NCBI GenBank assembly: GCA_964019155.1
Contig: OZ025242.1
Coordinates: 88,859,705 to 88,923,704 of the forward strand
Length of the DNA: 64,000 nucleotides
Reading direction: 5' to 3'
Source: Osedax fenrisi
Taxonomy: Eukaryota > Annelida > Polychaeta > Sabellida > Siboglinidae
How positions within the stretch are numbered: position 1 is the stretch's first letter; each line of letters opens with the position of its first letter. The position numbers and the translations under genes are program-made. The notes beneath the pieces are model-generated. The model searched no databases, was not told the origin of the DNA, and saw only the letters and a list, made by a program, of their open reading frames with translations. Positions 27,901 to 41,650 of the stretch are shown here, piece by piece.

Positions 27901-30900
27901 TAAATACAATAAGGTATATATATATATATATAACAAGTAGTAGGAGGTGGATTTAAATCCCATCCAGAGCCATAAAATATATATTAAAATAATATTTATG
28001 AATAATTGTATAAACTTGTGTATACATATGATCGAATATTGTTAAAACCTTAAAGACTTAATATGATAGTGGTCTACTTTTATATATATATGTATATATT
28101 TATATTTTATATACATGTATAATTTTATTTATAATAGAATTATGAAAATTATGAAAATATCTGCTCTTGTATGAAATTATCTTTACGAAAAAGAATAAAT
28201 ACGATGTTAGTAACTTTACATATATACATATATGTATGATGATTAATATTAGTTACAGTTTTTTTAAAGAAATATATCAATATCCAACATATTTTGTTAT
28301 TAATTAATAGAATAATTTGAAATATCGAATGAATGTAAACAAATGTTTAGGTAAAATATATTTGTACTTGAATTGTTTATAGAGATTTTAATAAAGCTTT
28401 TGATACTATTAATCTCAATTATTAATCAAATTTTGACTTTAATACTAGAGTAATTTATTTAGACTATTTAATCATCTATTTAATTAAAATAAAACAACAA
28501 TATTTACAATAATAACTACTCTGATATAAAAAATATTATAGGTAGGTAGCCTAAGTCTAAAGATTTTCGGACAAATATTAGTTATTTTATTTATGAATGA
28601 CTTGCATTTGTTTTCTAATGAATATTCAATGTTATATTTGTATTCTATTTTTTTATAAGAGTACGACACTCACTTTACTTCTAAAATACAAAATAAAAAT
28701 TAATAATTTAAATAAACTTATAAAATTAAAAAAATGCCTTGTCTATTGAGTTTTTTTATAAATTGTTTTCATAGTGTGTATATATATAATACTTATTGAC
28801 ATAGTATTTAGTTGTATATTATTTTATTTGTAGGATGTTTTTATTGTATCAAATATAGGATATATCTTATATATCCATATATATAGGATTTTGTTTTTGA
28901 TAAAAATAAGCAATCTTGTCATTTCATGTGTTATATATTTATTTATTAAAAAATATTAATAGTAACTTATCATGATATATATGTGTTTTAAATATATGGA
29001 AAATTAGAAACACTTATATTCATCATATGTTAAATTATCTTACATTATCATACACTTATCTAATATACGATAAAATTTTTAGAAATTATATTTAATTATA
29101 GAATTTAAAACCTTACAACAATGGTATAATAGAGATATAATGTAAAACCACTCACCATATATGTGTTTATAATCTTGAGATAATTATAAAATGGAATTAT
29201 ATTACAGTTATTTATTTTAAAGATTCATAAATTTGTATAGATTGTTAGATGTATGTATTTTTATTTATTATAATATTTTATTTTATTGTAATTGGGAATA
29301 ATATATAATGAAATTATATTAACATTCGACAACAAATTTTATTGTAAATATATAATTTTAAATCTATTACAAATAATTTAAAAAATTATCAATTGTAACT
29401 CCAATTAAAATTTTTCAGAAATATTATTAATATATTTCGCCAAATATATCTTTCATTTTTATAATTTAAAATAAATATCATTTTACAAGTTTATTTATTT
29501 TATTTTTTTTATTATTAATATAATATATTATACTATGTATTATTAAATGGTTTTTTTTTTCCAAAATGTAATTAGAAAAGGGATAAAACGACATTTGTTA
29601 CGCTTATAATATAATTTTATGGGAAATAATACCCTATAGGGTATTATTTATATAGAGAAACCTCTATTAAAATATTATATTTATTATTATAAATATATGG
29701 GTGAAATTAAATTTAAATATTAAAATTTAAAATTCCAAGTGAAATTAATATCATCCCCTCACCCCAACTTAAATTTTGTAAAACTTTCATAAAATGTTTC
29801 ATATATTTATCATAATAATTAAAAAAAAAAAAAATAATAATAAATTGAATCATTCAATTTGAATGAATTCACATTGAATTCAAAACTATTTGAAAATTTT
29901 GAAATGTAAAACACACATCTTTAATACTTTAATACTCTATAACTTTTATTTATTTAATTAATTTTTTTTCTATAAGATTATATCATATGTTAGCTATATA
30001 GAAATATGTTATAATACACTAAAAAATAATAAATAATGATTTAATTAAATTTATTTAAATAAATTAACAATATTGTTTTTTATCCAATTTTGATTCCCAA
30101 ATAACTTTTTATATATTGTATATTATTTAATATTTTTTTTTATATTGTAGATATTATTTATATAAACATAAATTATCTTAAAAATCTAACCTATTGAATA
30201 TATTTTTTTATTAATTCAACCATAACAAATAATTTTTATTTAATCTCCAAAATTGATACTTTTTAAGTGAAAATAAATCAAAGCTATGTATATAAAAGCT
30301 ATATTATTATTATTTATGCATTATATTGTGAAAATCTGTTTATATATTACAATAGATATTTCATTAATATTATATTCTAATAATAGTAAAAATACAATTT
30401 CTATAGAATAAATGACAATAAATAACAATTTAAAATTGTAATTTATACAAATTAGGCTATAAATATTAAAAACATATCTCTATTATAGTATATTATAGAA
30501 TATTATAAATATAATTTTAAAAGATGGATTGATTCAATAAATAGAATTCTGTGCAATATTCTATTAATAGACCATATGGTGCCTATATATTTAGAATGTA
30601 AACTGTGAAATGGTACTGTGACATCCCCTTAATAATGAAAAACCCTCTTATGATAACATTATTTTATATTTTGATATTCTAACTGAAATTCACTAATGTT
30701 ATTGGTTAATCCAATAATCAGTTATCTTTCCAATAGTATCTTCATAAATTCATCTTAAAATATAAATCATTTTCAAAATTCCACCATTGATGAATATAAT
30801 ATGTTTATGTTGAGCATCAAAATGTAAAGTTAATGATGGATTTCATACATACTCAAATAGTCTAAAATATTATTAGAATGATGTATCATGTAATATAGAA

Positions 30901-31019
30901 AATAGTAGGAATGTTTAGAAGCTGTGAACTATGTCCCAGCTACATCAGATGTAGGACATATTTTTATAACAAATACTTTTAGATTATATTAAAATTAACT
31001 AATTGCACATATAAATCAT
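24938..31019. other. AT-rich stretch inside the left duplication copy
   Basis: No gene is recognised. Short TA-rich ORFs on the - strand at 27.6-28.7 kb recur in the right copy only because the DNA is duplicated. Very low divergence from the right copy starts near 25.9 kb. 29950-30190 resembles 37080-37330, and 30350-30570 resembles 21080-21330, indicating older dispersed repeats. Confidence 0.5.
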
Positions 31020-31730
31020 ATTATTTATTATAGCGACCTAGCTAGCCAATATAAGAACTATACAAATATGATTAATTTATGTGTGTGTATAATACAGATT
31101 TTAATTTGACTCTAGAATGGCATTTCTTTGCGATATCACATGGAAAAAGTCCATGTAGTGGGATAGGAGAAACTATAAATATATTAGTAGATAGAGCTAG
31201 TAAGCAAGATAGAATATTAATAAATAATACTAAATTAATGTATACATTTTGTAGGGTCAATATTAAAAATATAGTTTTTTTTATTTGGATATTAAAACAA
31301 TTTTAGATCATATTATAATTTATAAATATGAGGATAGATATAATATGTGTAATAAATTTAGTTGTATAAGATCTCACCATAGCTTCATATCTATTAATAA
31401 TAAATTTAAAAAAATATAAAGTTTAGTAATAATATTATATATACCTACTTAAATGTAATTAGTTAAAACACCTATATCTAATATAATAGGCATAGAATAT
31501 ATTATAGGTGGCATTTTTATAGGATGTAGATATGACAATTTTAGCTCTTGGTATTATCATTGAAAAGTCAGAACACAATTGTGATGTGAAATTCATTTAG
31601 GTAATCAAGTTGAAGAATATTATTCATGGCCACATAAATATGATATATGCTGGATTCTATATCAACATATTCTTTTTATTATTAATTCACCAAACATTAG
31701 AAATAGGCGATTATACAAATTTAATATAGC
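31020..31730 (+). pseudogene. Decayed transposon-associated gene (SHGK family), left copy
   Basis: Broken + strand remains read in order: SDLASQYKNYTNMINLC, a frameshift at a short TG run (31078-31088), FNLTLEWHFFAISHGKSP, GIGETINILVDRA, MYTFCRVNIKN, then IRSHHSFISI near 31370, and EEYYSWPHKYDICW near 31620. From memory these follow a widespread uncharacterised protein family of invertebrate genomes with the signature SDGAASQYKN, WHFFATSHGKGxxDGIGG and a final FxWPxxxDxCW. Its biochemical role is not known to me, and its multicopy nature suggests a mobile element passenger. Stops and frameshifts show it is inactive. Confidence 0.6.
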
Positions 31731-33401
31731 CGTATAATTTAATATACAGAATATTAATATGCTTTTATAAAATAAATTGTGTTTTTTTGTTTTTTTTATT
31801 CTATATCATAACTATAGGAACTATACTAATATTGAATAAATAAATAATATACATATATATTAATTATTGATGAATATAAATAATATATTTTTTCATAAAA
31901 ATTATAATTGTATCTTTTTAAAAAATCAATTACTAATAGATTATAATGCACTTTTGTCATAAGAGTTTCAAATAAATTATTAAAACAAATTATAGAATAG
32001 TAAAAAAATAATATTTTTTCTAGTATAGGTATTTTTATTTAATTTCACTTAAAAAGTATTAATTTTAGAAATTAAAAAAAAAAATATTTTATGGATGAAT
32101 TAATAAAAAATATTCACTAGGTTAGATTTATAAAATAATTTATCTTTATATACAAATATCTACAATTAAAAAAAAAATTAAATAATATACAATATATAAA
32201 AAGTTATTAGGGTAACTCAATATTGGATAAAAAAATAAATATTGTGAATTTTGTCATATATTTAAATCAATTTGAAGAAATGATTATTTAATATTTGTTA
32301 GTGTATTAATATCTTTCTATATAGAGAATATATAATACAATTTTATAGAAAAAAAAGTAATTAAGTTAATTAAATAAATAAAAGTTATAGAGTATTAAAT
32401 ATGTATGTTTTACTCAAAAATTACATTTAAAAATGTATATTAATTTTGTTGAATTTTTTAAAAATAATTATGATAACTATATAAAATAAACATTATGTGA
32501 TAAATTCAACAAAATCTGAGTTGAAAAATGTGCTGATTTCACTTGGAATGACCAATATATATTTTTAATATATTAAATTCATATAATTTGTACCTACTTA
32601 TAATTATATATAATACATTCCCCCAAACAGATACTAAACTATAGACATGCGTATTGGAATACCTGGATACCAAGCAGTATATCATTAGCATAGCATTACT
32701 ATTGTTCCATTAATAATACATTAAGTTATACTAAATTACCAGATACCTAAGCTTATTATAATAATAGCTGATTTAAAACATCACATGTAACATACCTGAA
32801 TAACAACTGGGCTGCAGTATAGTATTAGCCATGTATATGCATACATTGTATGCAGTAGTATGCGTACAGATATACATGTGTGTGATAAGAGCGCATTTTA
32901 TTAGTGACAATTATATATATATATATGTATATGTATGTGTTATGTACAGTTATTGGTTCTTTTGCACATGTAGTTAATTCCTTTTGGTCGTACCATTTGA
33001 TTTAGATCAGAATACGCCATATCAGGATATCCAAAGTTATGCTATGTATTCATATCACGATTTTATATAGATACATGTTATTGTATTCTTTACATTTTAA
33101 TTATTTCTATTTACATTTCATGTTTAATTCATGAGAGTCTAATTTATAAAAACATGATGATCGATGAAGTTCTTACGAAAACAACATTTTTGTATTAACT
33201 TCCCCATTATTTCATGTTTTATTACATGAAATAATGAATCTGATTTTGATATATATATATATGTATGATATATATGATATATATTTTGGCCTATTCCTAT
33301 AAGGTATCAGATTTCTCTGCATCGGAATTATATCTCTGTCCTTTCGTTCACCTGTCCGTTCACCGACCCAATCCGGTGCAACTTAATGTATATATATATA
33401 T
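31731..33401. other. AT-rich stretch upstream of the hairpin element
   Basis: No gene is seen. Contains a small perfect 13-bp-arm hairpin at 33207-33239 (cattatttcatgt and its complement) and a moderately GC-rich patch at 33290-33390 next to the large inverted repeat. Confidence 0.5.
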
Positions 33402-34031
33402 ACCTATTCCTGTACATCGTCTCGCATGAGCGTCCCGTGCGTAGACAAATGGCTATATATAACGGCTGTGTGCGACAGGTACGGGCGCTTCCCTCAGTAA
33501 ATTAATAAACGTATAAGCCTCGACTTTAACCTCTTCGAAGCTACTGCTCGTGTACTTCTTTAAGGAGCAGCATTAGAGTGGCCTTCACTGTTGCCATAGC
33601 TACAGATACATTGACCTTGACCTAAGCTTAGCATCAGCTTCTTAGTGTCGTCGTACAACTCTTGTTCTGTTATCTAATCATGTTAGATGTCAAAACTTCT
33701 CAGCTTTACCTGAGAGGGGACTATGATGAGAGATTTTCACATCTAACGCGATGAGATCATAGAACAAGTGTTCTACGGTGAACCTAAGATGCTGATGCTA
33801 CGTTTCGGTCAAGGTCATGTCTCTGTAGCTATGGCAACAGTGAAGGCCACTCTAATGCTGCTCCTTAAAGAACTACACGAACAGTAGCTTCGAAGAGGTT
33901 AAAGAAAAGTCGAGGCTTATACGTTTATTAATTTACTGAGGGAAGCGCCCGTACCTGTCGCACACGGCCGTTATATATAGCCATTTGTCTACGCACGGGA
34001 CGGTCATGCGAGACGATGTACAGGAATAGGT
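33402..34031. repeat. 630-bp GC-rich inverted repeat (long hairpin), left copy
   Basis: Two arms of about 300 bp are near-perfect reverse complements meeting near 33710, with outer ends acctattcctgtacatcg and its complement. GC content is far above the surroundings. Each arm contains a TATA-like ctatatataac and an AATAAA-like attaataaacg. The right arm on the + strand has an open segment at 33750-33887: DEIIEQVFYGEPK, then GQGHVSVAMATVKATLMLLL, KELHEQ and a stop, followed by a purine-rich stretch. The left arm repeats the end of this on the - strand with a frameshift. Options: a foldback transposon, an inverted pair of LTR-retrotransposon 3' ends, or a hairpin-RNA locus. Confidence 0.9.
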
Positions 34032-36598
34032 CATAGTAATGATGCTATGGTGCTTGTTTGCATTACTGTATTTCTCTTCTGAGATTTCATCACCTGACGA
34101 GGGCATCGGCGTATCTGTTCAAGGTCAACTTCATAGTTTCGCTATATGCGATGAGTCGTAACTTGTGTTAGCGAGGATATTTTGGTTTATTTTTTGATGG
34201 TGGTAACTCTCAACGCAAAAGAGGCCATCGACCTGGTTAAATTTTTTTTTCTAACTTGAGAATATTCATTTCTTCATCTTTATTATAATTGGTCGAGTTA
34301 TATTTTAAATGGCTTCACTCTTTCGGCGATATATTCAAACTTTTCCTTATACTCTTCATATAAATATATATCTTAAAGTCAATGCGATATTAAAATTTTA
34401 ATATTCATTTAGTTTTTTTATGATATTCTTCTTTTAAAATATTCAATTCCTTAATTTTAGATATTTCATCATCTAATATTTTGTATTGAGATTTATCTCC
34501 CTCTTTTCTTAGTAATTATCTAGTTGATCTCCTAACCATGCTAACTAGTGTTTATCATCATGGGTTGATCATTAGATACACGATGTCGACTTTTAGAATT
34601 TGCATTCGACAATTGTTTCGTGATCTTAGTATATAAATTGTATTTTTTTTTATCAATTATTATTAAATATTTAGTTATCTTATTATTTGTATAATTTAAT
34701 TATTATTAATGGAACTTGTAAGCTTATCTCAAAGTGATTTGTTATGCGTTCAGAAATGACATAATTAGGATAAAGTGCACAAGTTACATAACTATATACA
34801 GCTACAAGAAAAATGAGGTTTATATTACATAATCATTTATATACGTATAAATATATATTAAAATAAATATTGAATTTAATATTAAATTAAAATATAAATA
34901 ATGATACAGTCTATTTTATATATTTGTTGTTTATTTATAAGAAAAACAAAGATATATTTGTTTTAATATTTTGTAATTCACTAAAACAGGTATATATATA
35001 AGTTGGCATATACATTTCAGCACATGATATTTACATTATAAGTTAACATATATAACATAATTAATTTAGAAGTATATGAATATTGGACTAGGAGATATGC
35101 CTCATAAAAGAAAAGAATTCAAAATATGCTATTAACGAAATGTTGGAGTTGAGAAAGTGGAGAGCTAATTTTTATATATTAAAATAAAATATAAAAGCCA
35201 CATATTTATTATTTAATATAACTTTAGTCGATGAATTCATATTATATTTGTATAAATTATTGATGTATTTTTAGTTTCGAAAAATTAAATATAAATAATT
35301 ATAATAATATATTCTAATAATAAAATTTATAAATGTCTACTAGTATGTATTATTAAGATCAGGACGTCCGCTTGCTACCTCTACAATGCTTAATTTTTAT
35401 ATCCGAGCTATATACTTTTTAGTGGTATATTTAATTATATTTCAATGATTTTGAATCATAGATATCTGAGATATTGATTTAACCATCAAATACAAATGCA
35501 TCATAATTTAAATTGTATTTCAATTATAAAGCAGGTTTAAATTTATCTTTATATGTTTTTTTATAATATTTATGTCAATATTCCAAATCATATGTATTAA
35601 ATTATATTATTCATATTGAAATAATTTATTAAAGAGTTTTTGCAGTGATTTTTGCATCAATTTCAAATTTGTTTTCCTTGACCATTTTACAATAGGATAA
35701 AAGCAAGCGGAAAATAAAAGTTTCACTAAATATGCATTAGCAGACATCCTGTCCTTTGTATTACAATAGAATTTCACATAACGCTCATTATTAATCTACT
35801 TAAATGTTCTATGTCCATATAGTTATTATTAATATTACCAAGATTATTATCAAGACGGTATTCAAAGAATATTCTTATACATAATGTATAGTATAAACTA
35901 TATAATTTACTTTGTGAACTGAGTTCTTACGGTGAGAGTTTATATGAGTTATAATTAATAAAACCAGTTTAAGTATTGTGCATATTTATGAGTAACAAGA
36001 TTAATAAATAAAAGATAATAACGAATGGGCAATCAATATAAAATAGTTATTATGGATCAATTCACATTGATCTAGTTTAGCATGATTATGTTTGAAGATA
36101 ACGGAGCTCTCATTTATGTTCCTATGATGTGTACAACAAAGCGTTGGAAGTGAGACTGATTTTTTATAATTCAACTTGGATGACCGCATCTTTCCAGTTT
36201 CATAATATATATTATCAATTTGTATTGAATTTAATTTCGTAGTCATTACTTTACACTATGATTTGTAATGGAATGTATTCCTAGAATAGTAATACACCTA
36301 GTTATAGAGTTTTGTAGAATATGGAGTGTCACTCTATTATTTAAGAGATATAATAAGAGAAATTATAGTAGTATAATATAATATATCACATAAAATTAAA
36401 CATAATTGACATAATAAAACAAGTGCTTCAAATAAGAAGGTTAATCATACATCTATTGAAAATTATGGAATTTAATAATTAGAAAAAATTCAAATAAAAT
36501 TTAGATGCCTATATATATCTGGTGTTTTTTATTAAAATAATAATAACTTTTTAACTCTTTATTGAGTCTTTATAACATTTTCTGAGTATATACATAAT
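34032..36598. other. AT-rich stretch to the end of the visible left copy
   Basis: About 34032-34240 stays GC-richer (ctgacgagggcatcggcg) and adjoins the hairpin; no reading frame is recognised in it. The rest is AT-rich without recognised genes. An 81-residue - strand ORF at 36001-36246 recurs at 63403-63648 with one residue changed; it resembles no family I know. Confidence 0.4.
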
Positions 36599-39500
36599 AT
36601 ACGGTTACTATTATATATGTATGTAATCTAAAGTAAATACAATCTATTAATATAATTATTTGAAAAATAATTAAAAAATATGTAATCAATTTATTTATAA
36701 ATAATTTTTAAATTATAGTTAACTTTTCTTTATTTAATAAAAATTTATTATTTTATGATGTATCTATATACCTAGAGATGAATGTTTTCTATATAATTTA
36801 AAAAAAATAATCATAAATAAAAAAGTTAAAATAACTTGTTAAAAAATATTAATTTTCCATATCTTTTATAAATAAACGTCTGCAAGTTTACGCTGGCCCT
36901 TAACTAATAATGAAACGTTTCTACATATATAAATAAAAGTTGTAATAATTATTGATTATAGGTGGCACTAAACAAAAGAAAACCATATTTCTAATTCAAA
37001 TATTCATTAATCAATATCTATAAGGATTAATACTATGTAAATAAATCTTAATAACTATTTAATTATTTAGTTTCATTAATTTTTTTTCTATCTATATTAA
37101 ATCATATATTCGATATACATATATATAAAGTAATAAATACATTAAAAAAATTACAAATCATTTATTTAAATTAATTTAAATATAAGCAAAATTTATATTT
37201 ATTTTTATCCAATTTTGACGCCCTAATAAATTTTTATATATTGCATATTATTTACATTTTTTTTTGATTATTATAAATTTTTGTAGATATGTTTTATATA
37301 AACATAAATCATACTATAAATCTAATTTATAGGTTATATTTTATAATTAATTTGTATATTGTAAATTTATTGTTTATATTTATTGTTTTATATATCACCA
37401 ATAATAAATATATATAGGTTATTTGTTTAATATATAGTTATAATATAGTTTTATTAAATAATATAGACAAAATAACATAATTTAGAAATTTTATTTAATA
37501 AAGCATATTCATTTTCTGTATATTAGCGATATTAAATTTGTATAAAAATTAACATTGGGTTTACATTTAATAACAAAACGCCTCGATTTATTCATGCCGA
37601 ATAATATTGGTCATGTATATGATATATATATGGTCATGAATAATACTTGTCATTCAATACAAATTCCAGCCATATCTTATTCTATGTCTAATTTATTAGA
37701 TATACATTTTTTAACTAATTCAATTAAAGTATATTATATCATTACTAATTATTTTCATTTTAAAAGTAATAATATATAGGTTTAGTCTATGGTGAGATAT
37801 TATACCATTCAATTTATTGCACATATTATATATATCCTCTAATTTATAAATTTTAAAATCTATAAATTTTAATATGGTTAAAATAGATTTAATATCTAAA
37901 TATAAAAAACATTATTTTAAATATTATACCTACCATTATTTATGTCATAGTATACAGCAATAGGATGCACAATAGCTTATGTATTTTCTCAGTTTACACT
38001 TTATATAGCATCTTAGTAAATAAAACTGTAATTTTAAGAATAATCTAATAATACTATTTCTGTTTATTTCATCTAGATTAACTTTGATTTAAAAAAAACT
38101 TGATTGAGATTTTGTTATAAAATAATGCACTTTAATTTTATCTAATTTCTTAATCGATTAACTGATTAATACATTCTAATAACTAAATATTATGAATATG
38201 TAATCTTTTCGATATATTAATACCACTCTCGATATTTAACTAAACTATTCTCATTATAATCATTACTTCTAAATAAGTTAATAAGGTATGATTCTAAGAA
38301 ATGAGATGTAGCAGGTCACATGACGAGATGATACGAATAGCCTCCCTTCATCTCCACATACATCTGAAATCTTGAACATCGAATCTATATGGGTGGGGGT
38401 AACTTATGTGAATATCTTACTGTTATATTATTATATTCCGTGTGTAATATTACACTCCTCACGTATATGTGATAATGGACATATAATACCATGTATTCTA
38501 TATATTATTTATAGGCAGGAGCACGTATTTTTAATTGTAATTTATATGATAGGAAAAAATGGGTATACTAAATAAAAAGCCTACTCCTACTTCAATATTT
38601 AATATTTTTTAAAATTAAAAGAAAATAGTATTAAAATATATTATCTCTACAATAAACATAACTAAGAATTTTTATATAATCAAAAAAAGGGAGATATTAG
38701 ATTTTACAAATAAATGTAAATTTTTATTTTAATGTTTCATTTGCAATAGAAATAAATAAATAATTAAATTAAAAAATTGAAGTCAGGATTACTCTTTAAT
38801 AATAAATTTAGAATATAGAGGAAACACAATTTAGTTTAAATATTTAAAAATAAAACAAGAGTAGTACTTTAAATATTTAGAATTTTAAAAAACATTAAAC
38901 TGAGAAATAATAGTTTAAAGGATAAAAATGATAAATTATATATTTATATAATATTATATATAAGCTAAATATTATTTTTCTATAACTTCAATATCATATA
39001 AAGAAATTAATCAAGAATATATAATTCTAAATATATTTTAAAAGATATACAGGTTTTAGTAGTTATGTATATTCAAATATTTAATTTATCTATTTATTTA
39101 TATTTATAATTAACAATAATTAGATCTCTTGTTTCTCGAGTCTATATATATATTAATTTATATTATCATTCTATATTAAATAAAATTACAAGTTTAATTG
39201 CATTTAAATACAAATAAATCAATACACTCATTAAACTATATCAAATTTTATTAGATATTTAAATTATGAAATATTTAGTAATTATTATTTTTGTAATAAT
39301 GGAGATATTTTACATTATGTGCTTTTCTTAAATAATTGTATTTTATATTAATAGATCGTTTTATATTCCTATTTTTTGACATATTTATTATAAACATTTA
39401 CCTTACAAAATTTATATTAATATTAACATTTTTTTTAAATATTTAATATCAAAATATAGGTGCATCCTAAAGCTATGCAATATCATATAATTGTAACCAT

Positions 39501-40548
39501 TGCTCCAAGTATACAAAATTATTCTATTTAAAACTTGTATTAATATATACCTTAGTAGTATTTTGATTCCACATAATGATTGTATGACTAGGATTTAAGA
39601 TAGCTGATAATAATGCGTATCATATAGTAATTAACTATAGATGTCTAAATAGTGCATCATTAATGTTTCTAAATGATAATGTTAATAATTTAAATATTAA
39701 ATTACGCAAATCTTATTATTAGCTATATAAATTAATACACATATCATGTAATTCATTAATTATATAATTATAATATGTTATGCCCATCTACTTTTTTATA
39801 TGGTATAATTCCTTATTTATATAATATTTTTAAATTTTTCTGTTTATATTTAAAAAAATAAAAATGTAAATTCTTTATTAATCATATGTATTAAATGTAA
39901 AGTAAACATATACATTATTATAAAAATTATCATATATTATGTAAATTGACTCGAAGTCAATGCTATTTAAAATGTTAATTTTTATTAACATAATTTTATT
40001 TCTTATTCTACTTTTTAATTTTAATTATATTTTATATATTTATATTATTTTTAATGTATTATTATAGTTTATTAATATTTATATATATACGGTTAAATTA
40101 ATACATTGTTACAAATAATATAATATATATTATATAAGTTATATTATACTATATTATCGTTATACTATTATGATTAATTTTCATATTGGTGTTTTAAAAT
40201 GTGTTATTTTATAAGTTATATTATTCCTAGAAATATGATTTAAAGATCATTTAAAATATTAATTTTCATATATTTTAGATTTACAATAACAAAATTATAA
40301 AAAAATTTATTTGGAAAAAACAAATATCGCAAATGAAAAAATAAAAATAGTATATAGTAAAAATAAAATGTTTATTTTATATATGCTAATCAACTAATAT
40401 AAATTATAATAAATAATATTTCATATATTGATATACATTCGAAGTTAACACATATATATAAATAGTAAATAGTATATAATGCAATCAACAATTAAAATGA
40501 TTGTTATTTAATTAAAAGTACCTCAATGCTAGATGGTGTACCTACTTC
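36599..40548. other. AT-rich stretch, single copy in this window
   Basis: No gene is recognised. 37080-37330 is an older direct relative of 29950-30190. On the - strand, 37785-37860 resembles 31320-31380 within the transposon-gene remnant (shared ataatatgtg and atctcaccatag), so another inverted fragment of that element may lie here. A 74-residue + strand ORF at 37555-37779 is not recognised. Confidence 0.4.
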
Positions 40549-40653
40549 TTAACAACCGACATCTCCCCAGCATACATACTCCAGCATATCTGTAACAATG
40601 TCCACAGTATCAGCTATTGTACGCCTAACTCTAGTCTGGTGATCGGTAGTCAT
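40549..40653 (-). CDS. Small coding-like ORF, possible first exon
   Basis: On the - strand a 34-residue frame begins at ATG (40653): MTTDHQTRVRRTIADTVDIV, then TDMLEYVCWG, ending in TAA. The composition is much less AT-biased than its surroundings and amino acid use is protein-like. It could be a 5' exon that splices at one of its GT sites, or a short peptide. No family is recognised. Confidence 0.3.
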   Translation of the reverse strand: MTTDHQTRVRRTIADTVDIVTDMLEYVCWGDVGC

Positions 40654-40886
40654 TGTAAATATTGTATACTATATATATATATGTGTAAATTAAAATGTAT
40701 ATGTATAAATATTTGCATTTTAAATAAAAGTAATATATTAGTATAGCATATAATATAACATATGAATAATATACAATAATAATCCACATATGTATAATGT
40801 ATATAAGTGAAATGAATATAATTTATAACTTACAATATCTAATAACAACTTCTATGATAGATGCAGAAACATTACTTACTTATATA

Positions 40887-41338
40887 CAGTGATGGGCACG
40901 ATCACGATCGACTATCGTTTGAAAATGATCGACGATCATTAGAAAATGATCGAGTAAAATTATCGGCGATCGTGAAAAAAATTTAAACATAATTTATATA
41001 TATTTATATCAAGAAATAACAAAATAGTGGATATAATAATAACTTTTATTTATGAAAATGTTGAAATACGATCAAATTAAAAATAAAATAATATTAATAT
41101 TATGAATTTGCTTTCAATAGAACTAACAATTCAAAGTTAGTATCATTTAGTTTATTGCGTTTCGGTTTATTTATATTGGTAGCATATAGTCCTATATAAT
41201 ACGCCCACAGGGAAATTGACAGTTTGACTCATTTTTGGCGTAGAGACTCTATTATAGAGTAGATAATTAAACGTATTGTTTGATCTTGCATGTCTCGCGC
41301 GGTAACATTTACGATTACATTAGTAAAAAAGATATATT

Positions 41339-41376
<38 letters not shown>

Positions 41377-41650
41377 TATTGATATGACGGCTTGAATGGA
41401 TGAGTACTCACGAGTACTGCGTGGATCATTAGTGGTTCATGCAGCAGCCCATGAATTCATACGCTTATATAATAATACGATCGAAATACACGATCGGCGA
41501 TCGATGATCGAGATCGACGAATAAAATAATTACACGATCGACGATCATTAACAAATGATCGAGTAAAAAGATCGACGATCGTTAGAAAATGATCGACGAA
41601 ATTGTTCGACGATCGGCGATCGTGAAAAGTCGTAATCGTGCCCATCACTG
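40887..41650. mobile_element. Non-autonomous hAT-type element with 8-bp TSD
   Basis: Terminal inverted repeats begin CAGTGATGGGCACGAT at both ends, which fits the hAT terminus (CAGxGxTGGGCA). The element is flanked by the direct repeat cttatata (40879-40886 and 41651-41658), the 8-bp duplication expected for hAT. Both subterminal regions, about 110 and 190 bp, are packed with GATCGACGATC-type words (gatcgacgatcatt, atgatcgagtaaaa, gatcggcgatcgtg). The 764-bp interior has no transposase ORF and includes an (AT)n run at 41339-41372. Mobilised in trans if an autonomous partner exists. Confidence 0.93.

Larger units (their letters stand above)
19655..36598. repeat. Large duplication, left copy
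   Basis: Collinear with 44775-64000. The offset is 25,120 bp at the left edge and 27,402 bp at the right, and the change is explained by insertions. Divergence is several percent plus indels up to about 25.9 kb and very low beyond. Similarity continues to the last base of the window (36598 pairs with 64000), so the true end is not visible. Left-only material is a 514-bp LINE tail at 22798-23311. The block holds left copies of the unknown gene, the transposon-gene remnant and the 630-bp hairpin. Confidence 0.97.

Noticed and set aside
27930..27970. Possible tRNA T-arm (gatttaaatccc)
   Set aside because: No five-base T stem, anticodon arm or acceptor stem could be built around it.
27612..28669. 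Several 60-70-residue - strand ORFs repeated at 54977-56043
   Set aside because: They consist of Tyr/Ile/Leu-rich translations of AT-rich DNA and are conserved only because the whole block is duplicated.
33452..33497. TATA box plus TCAGT initiator as a core promoter in the hairpin arm
   Set aside because: The spacing from TATA to the initiator A is about 42 bases, longer than the usual 30, so it is mentioned only as TATA-like sequence.
38336..38395. Similarity of cctcccttcatctccacat to the start of unknown-gene exon 1
   Set aside because: It is about 20 bases, on the opposite strand, with no open continuation; probably chance.
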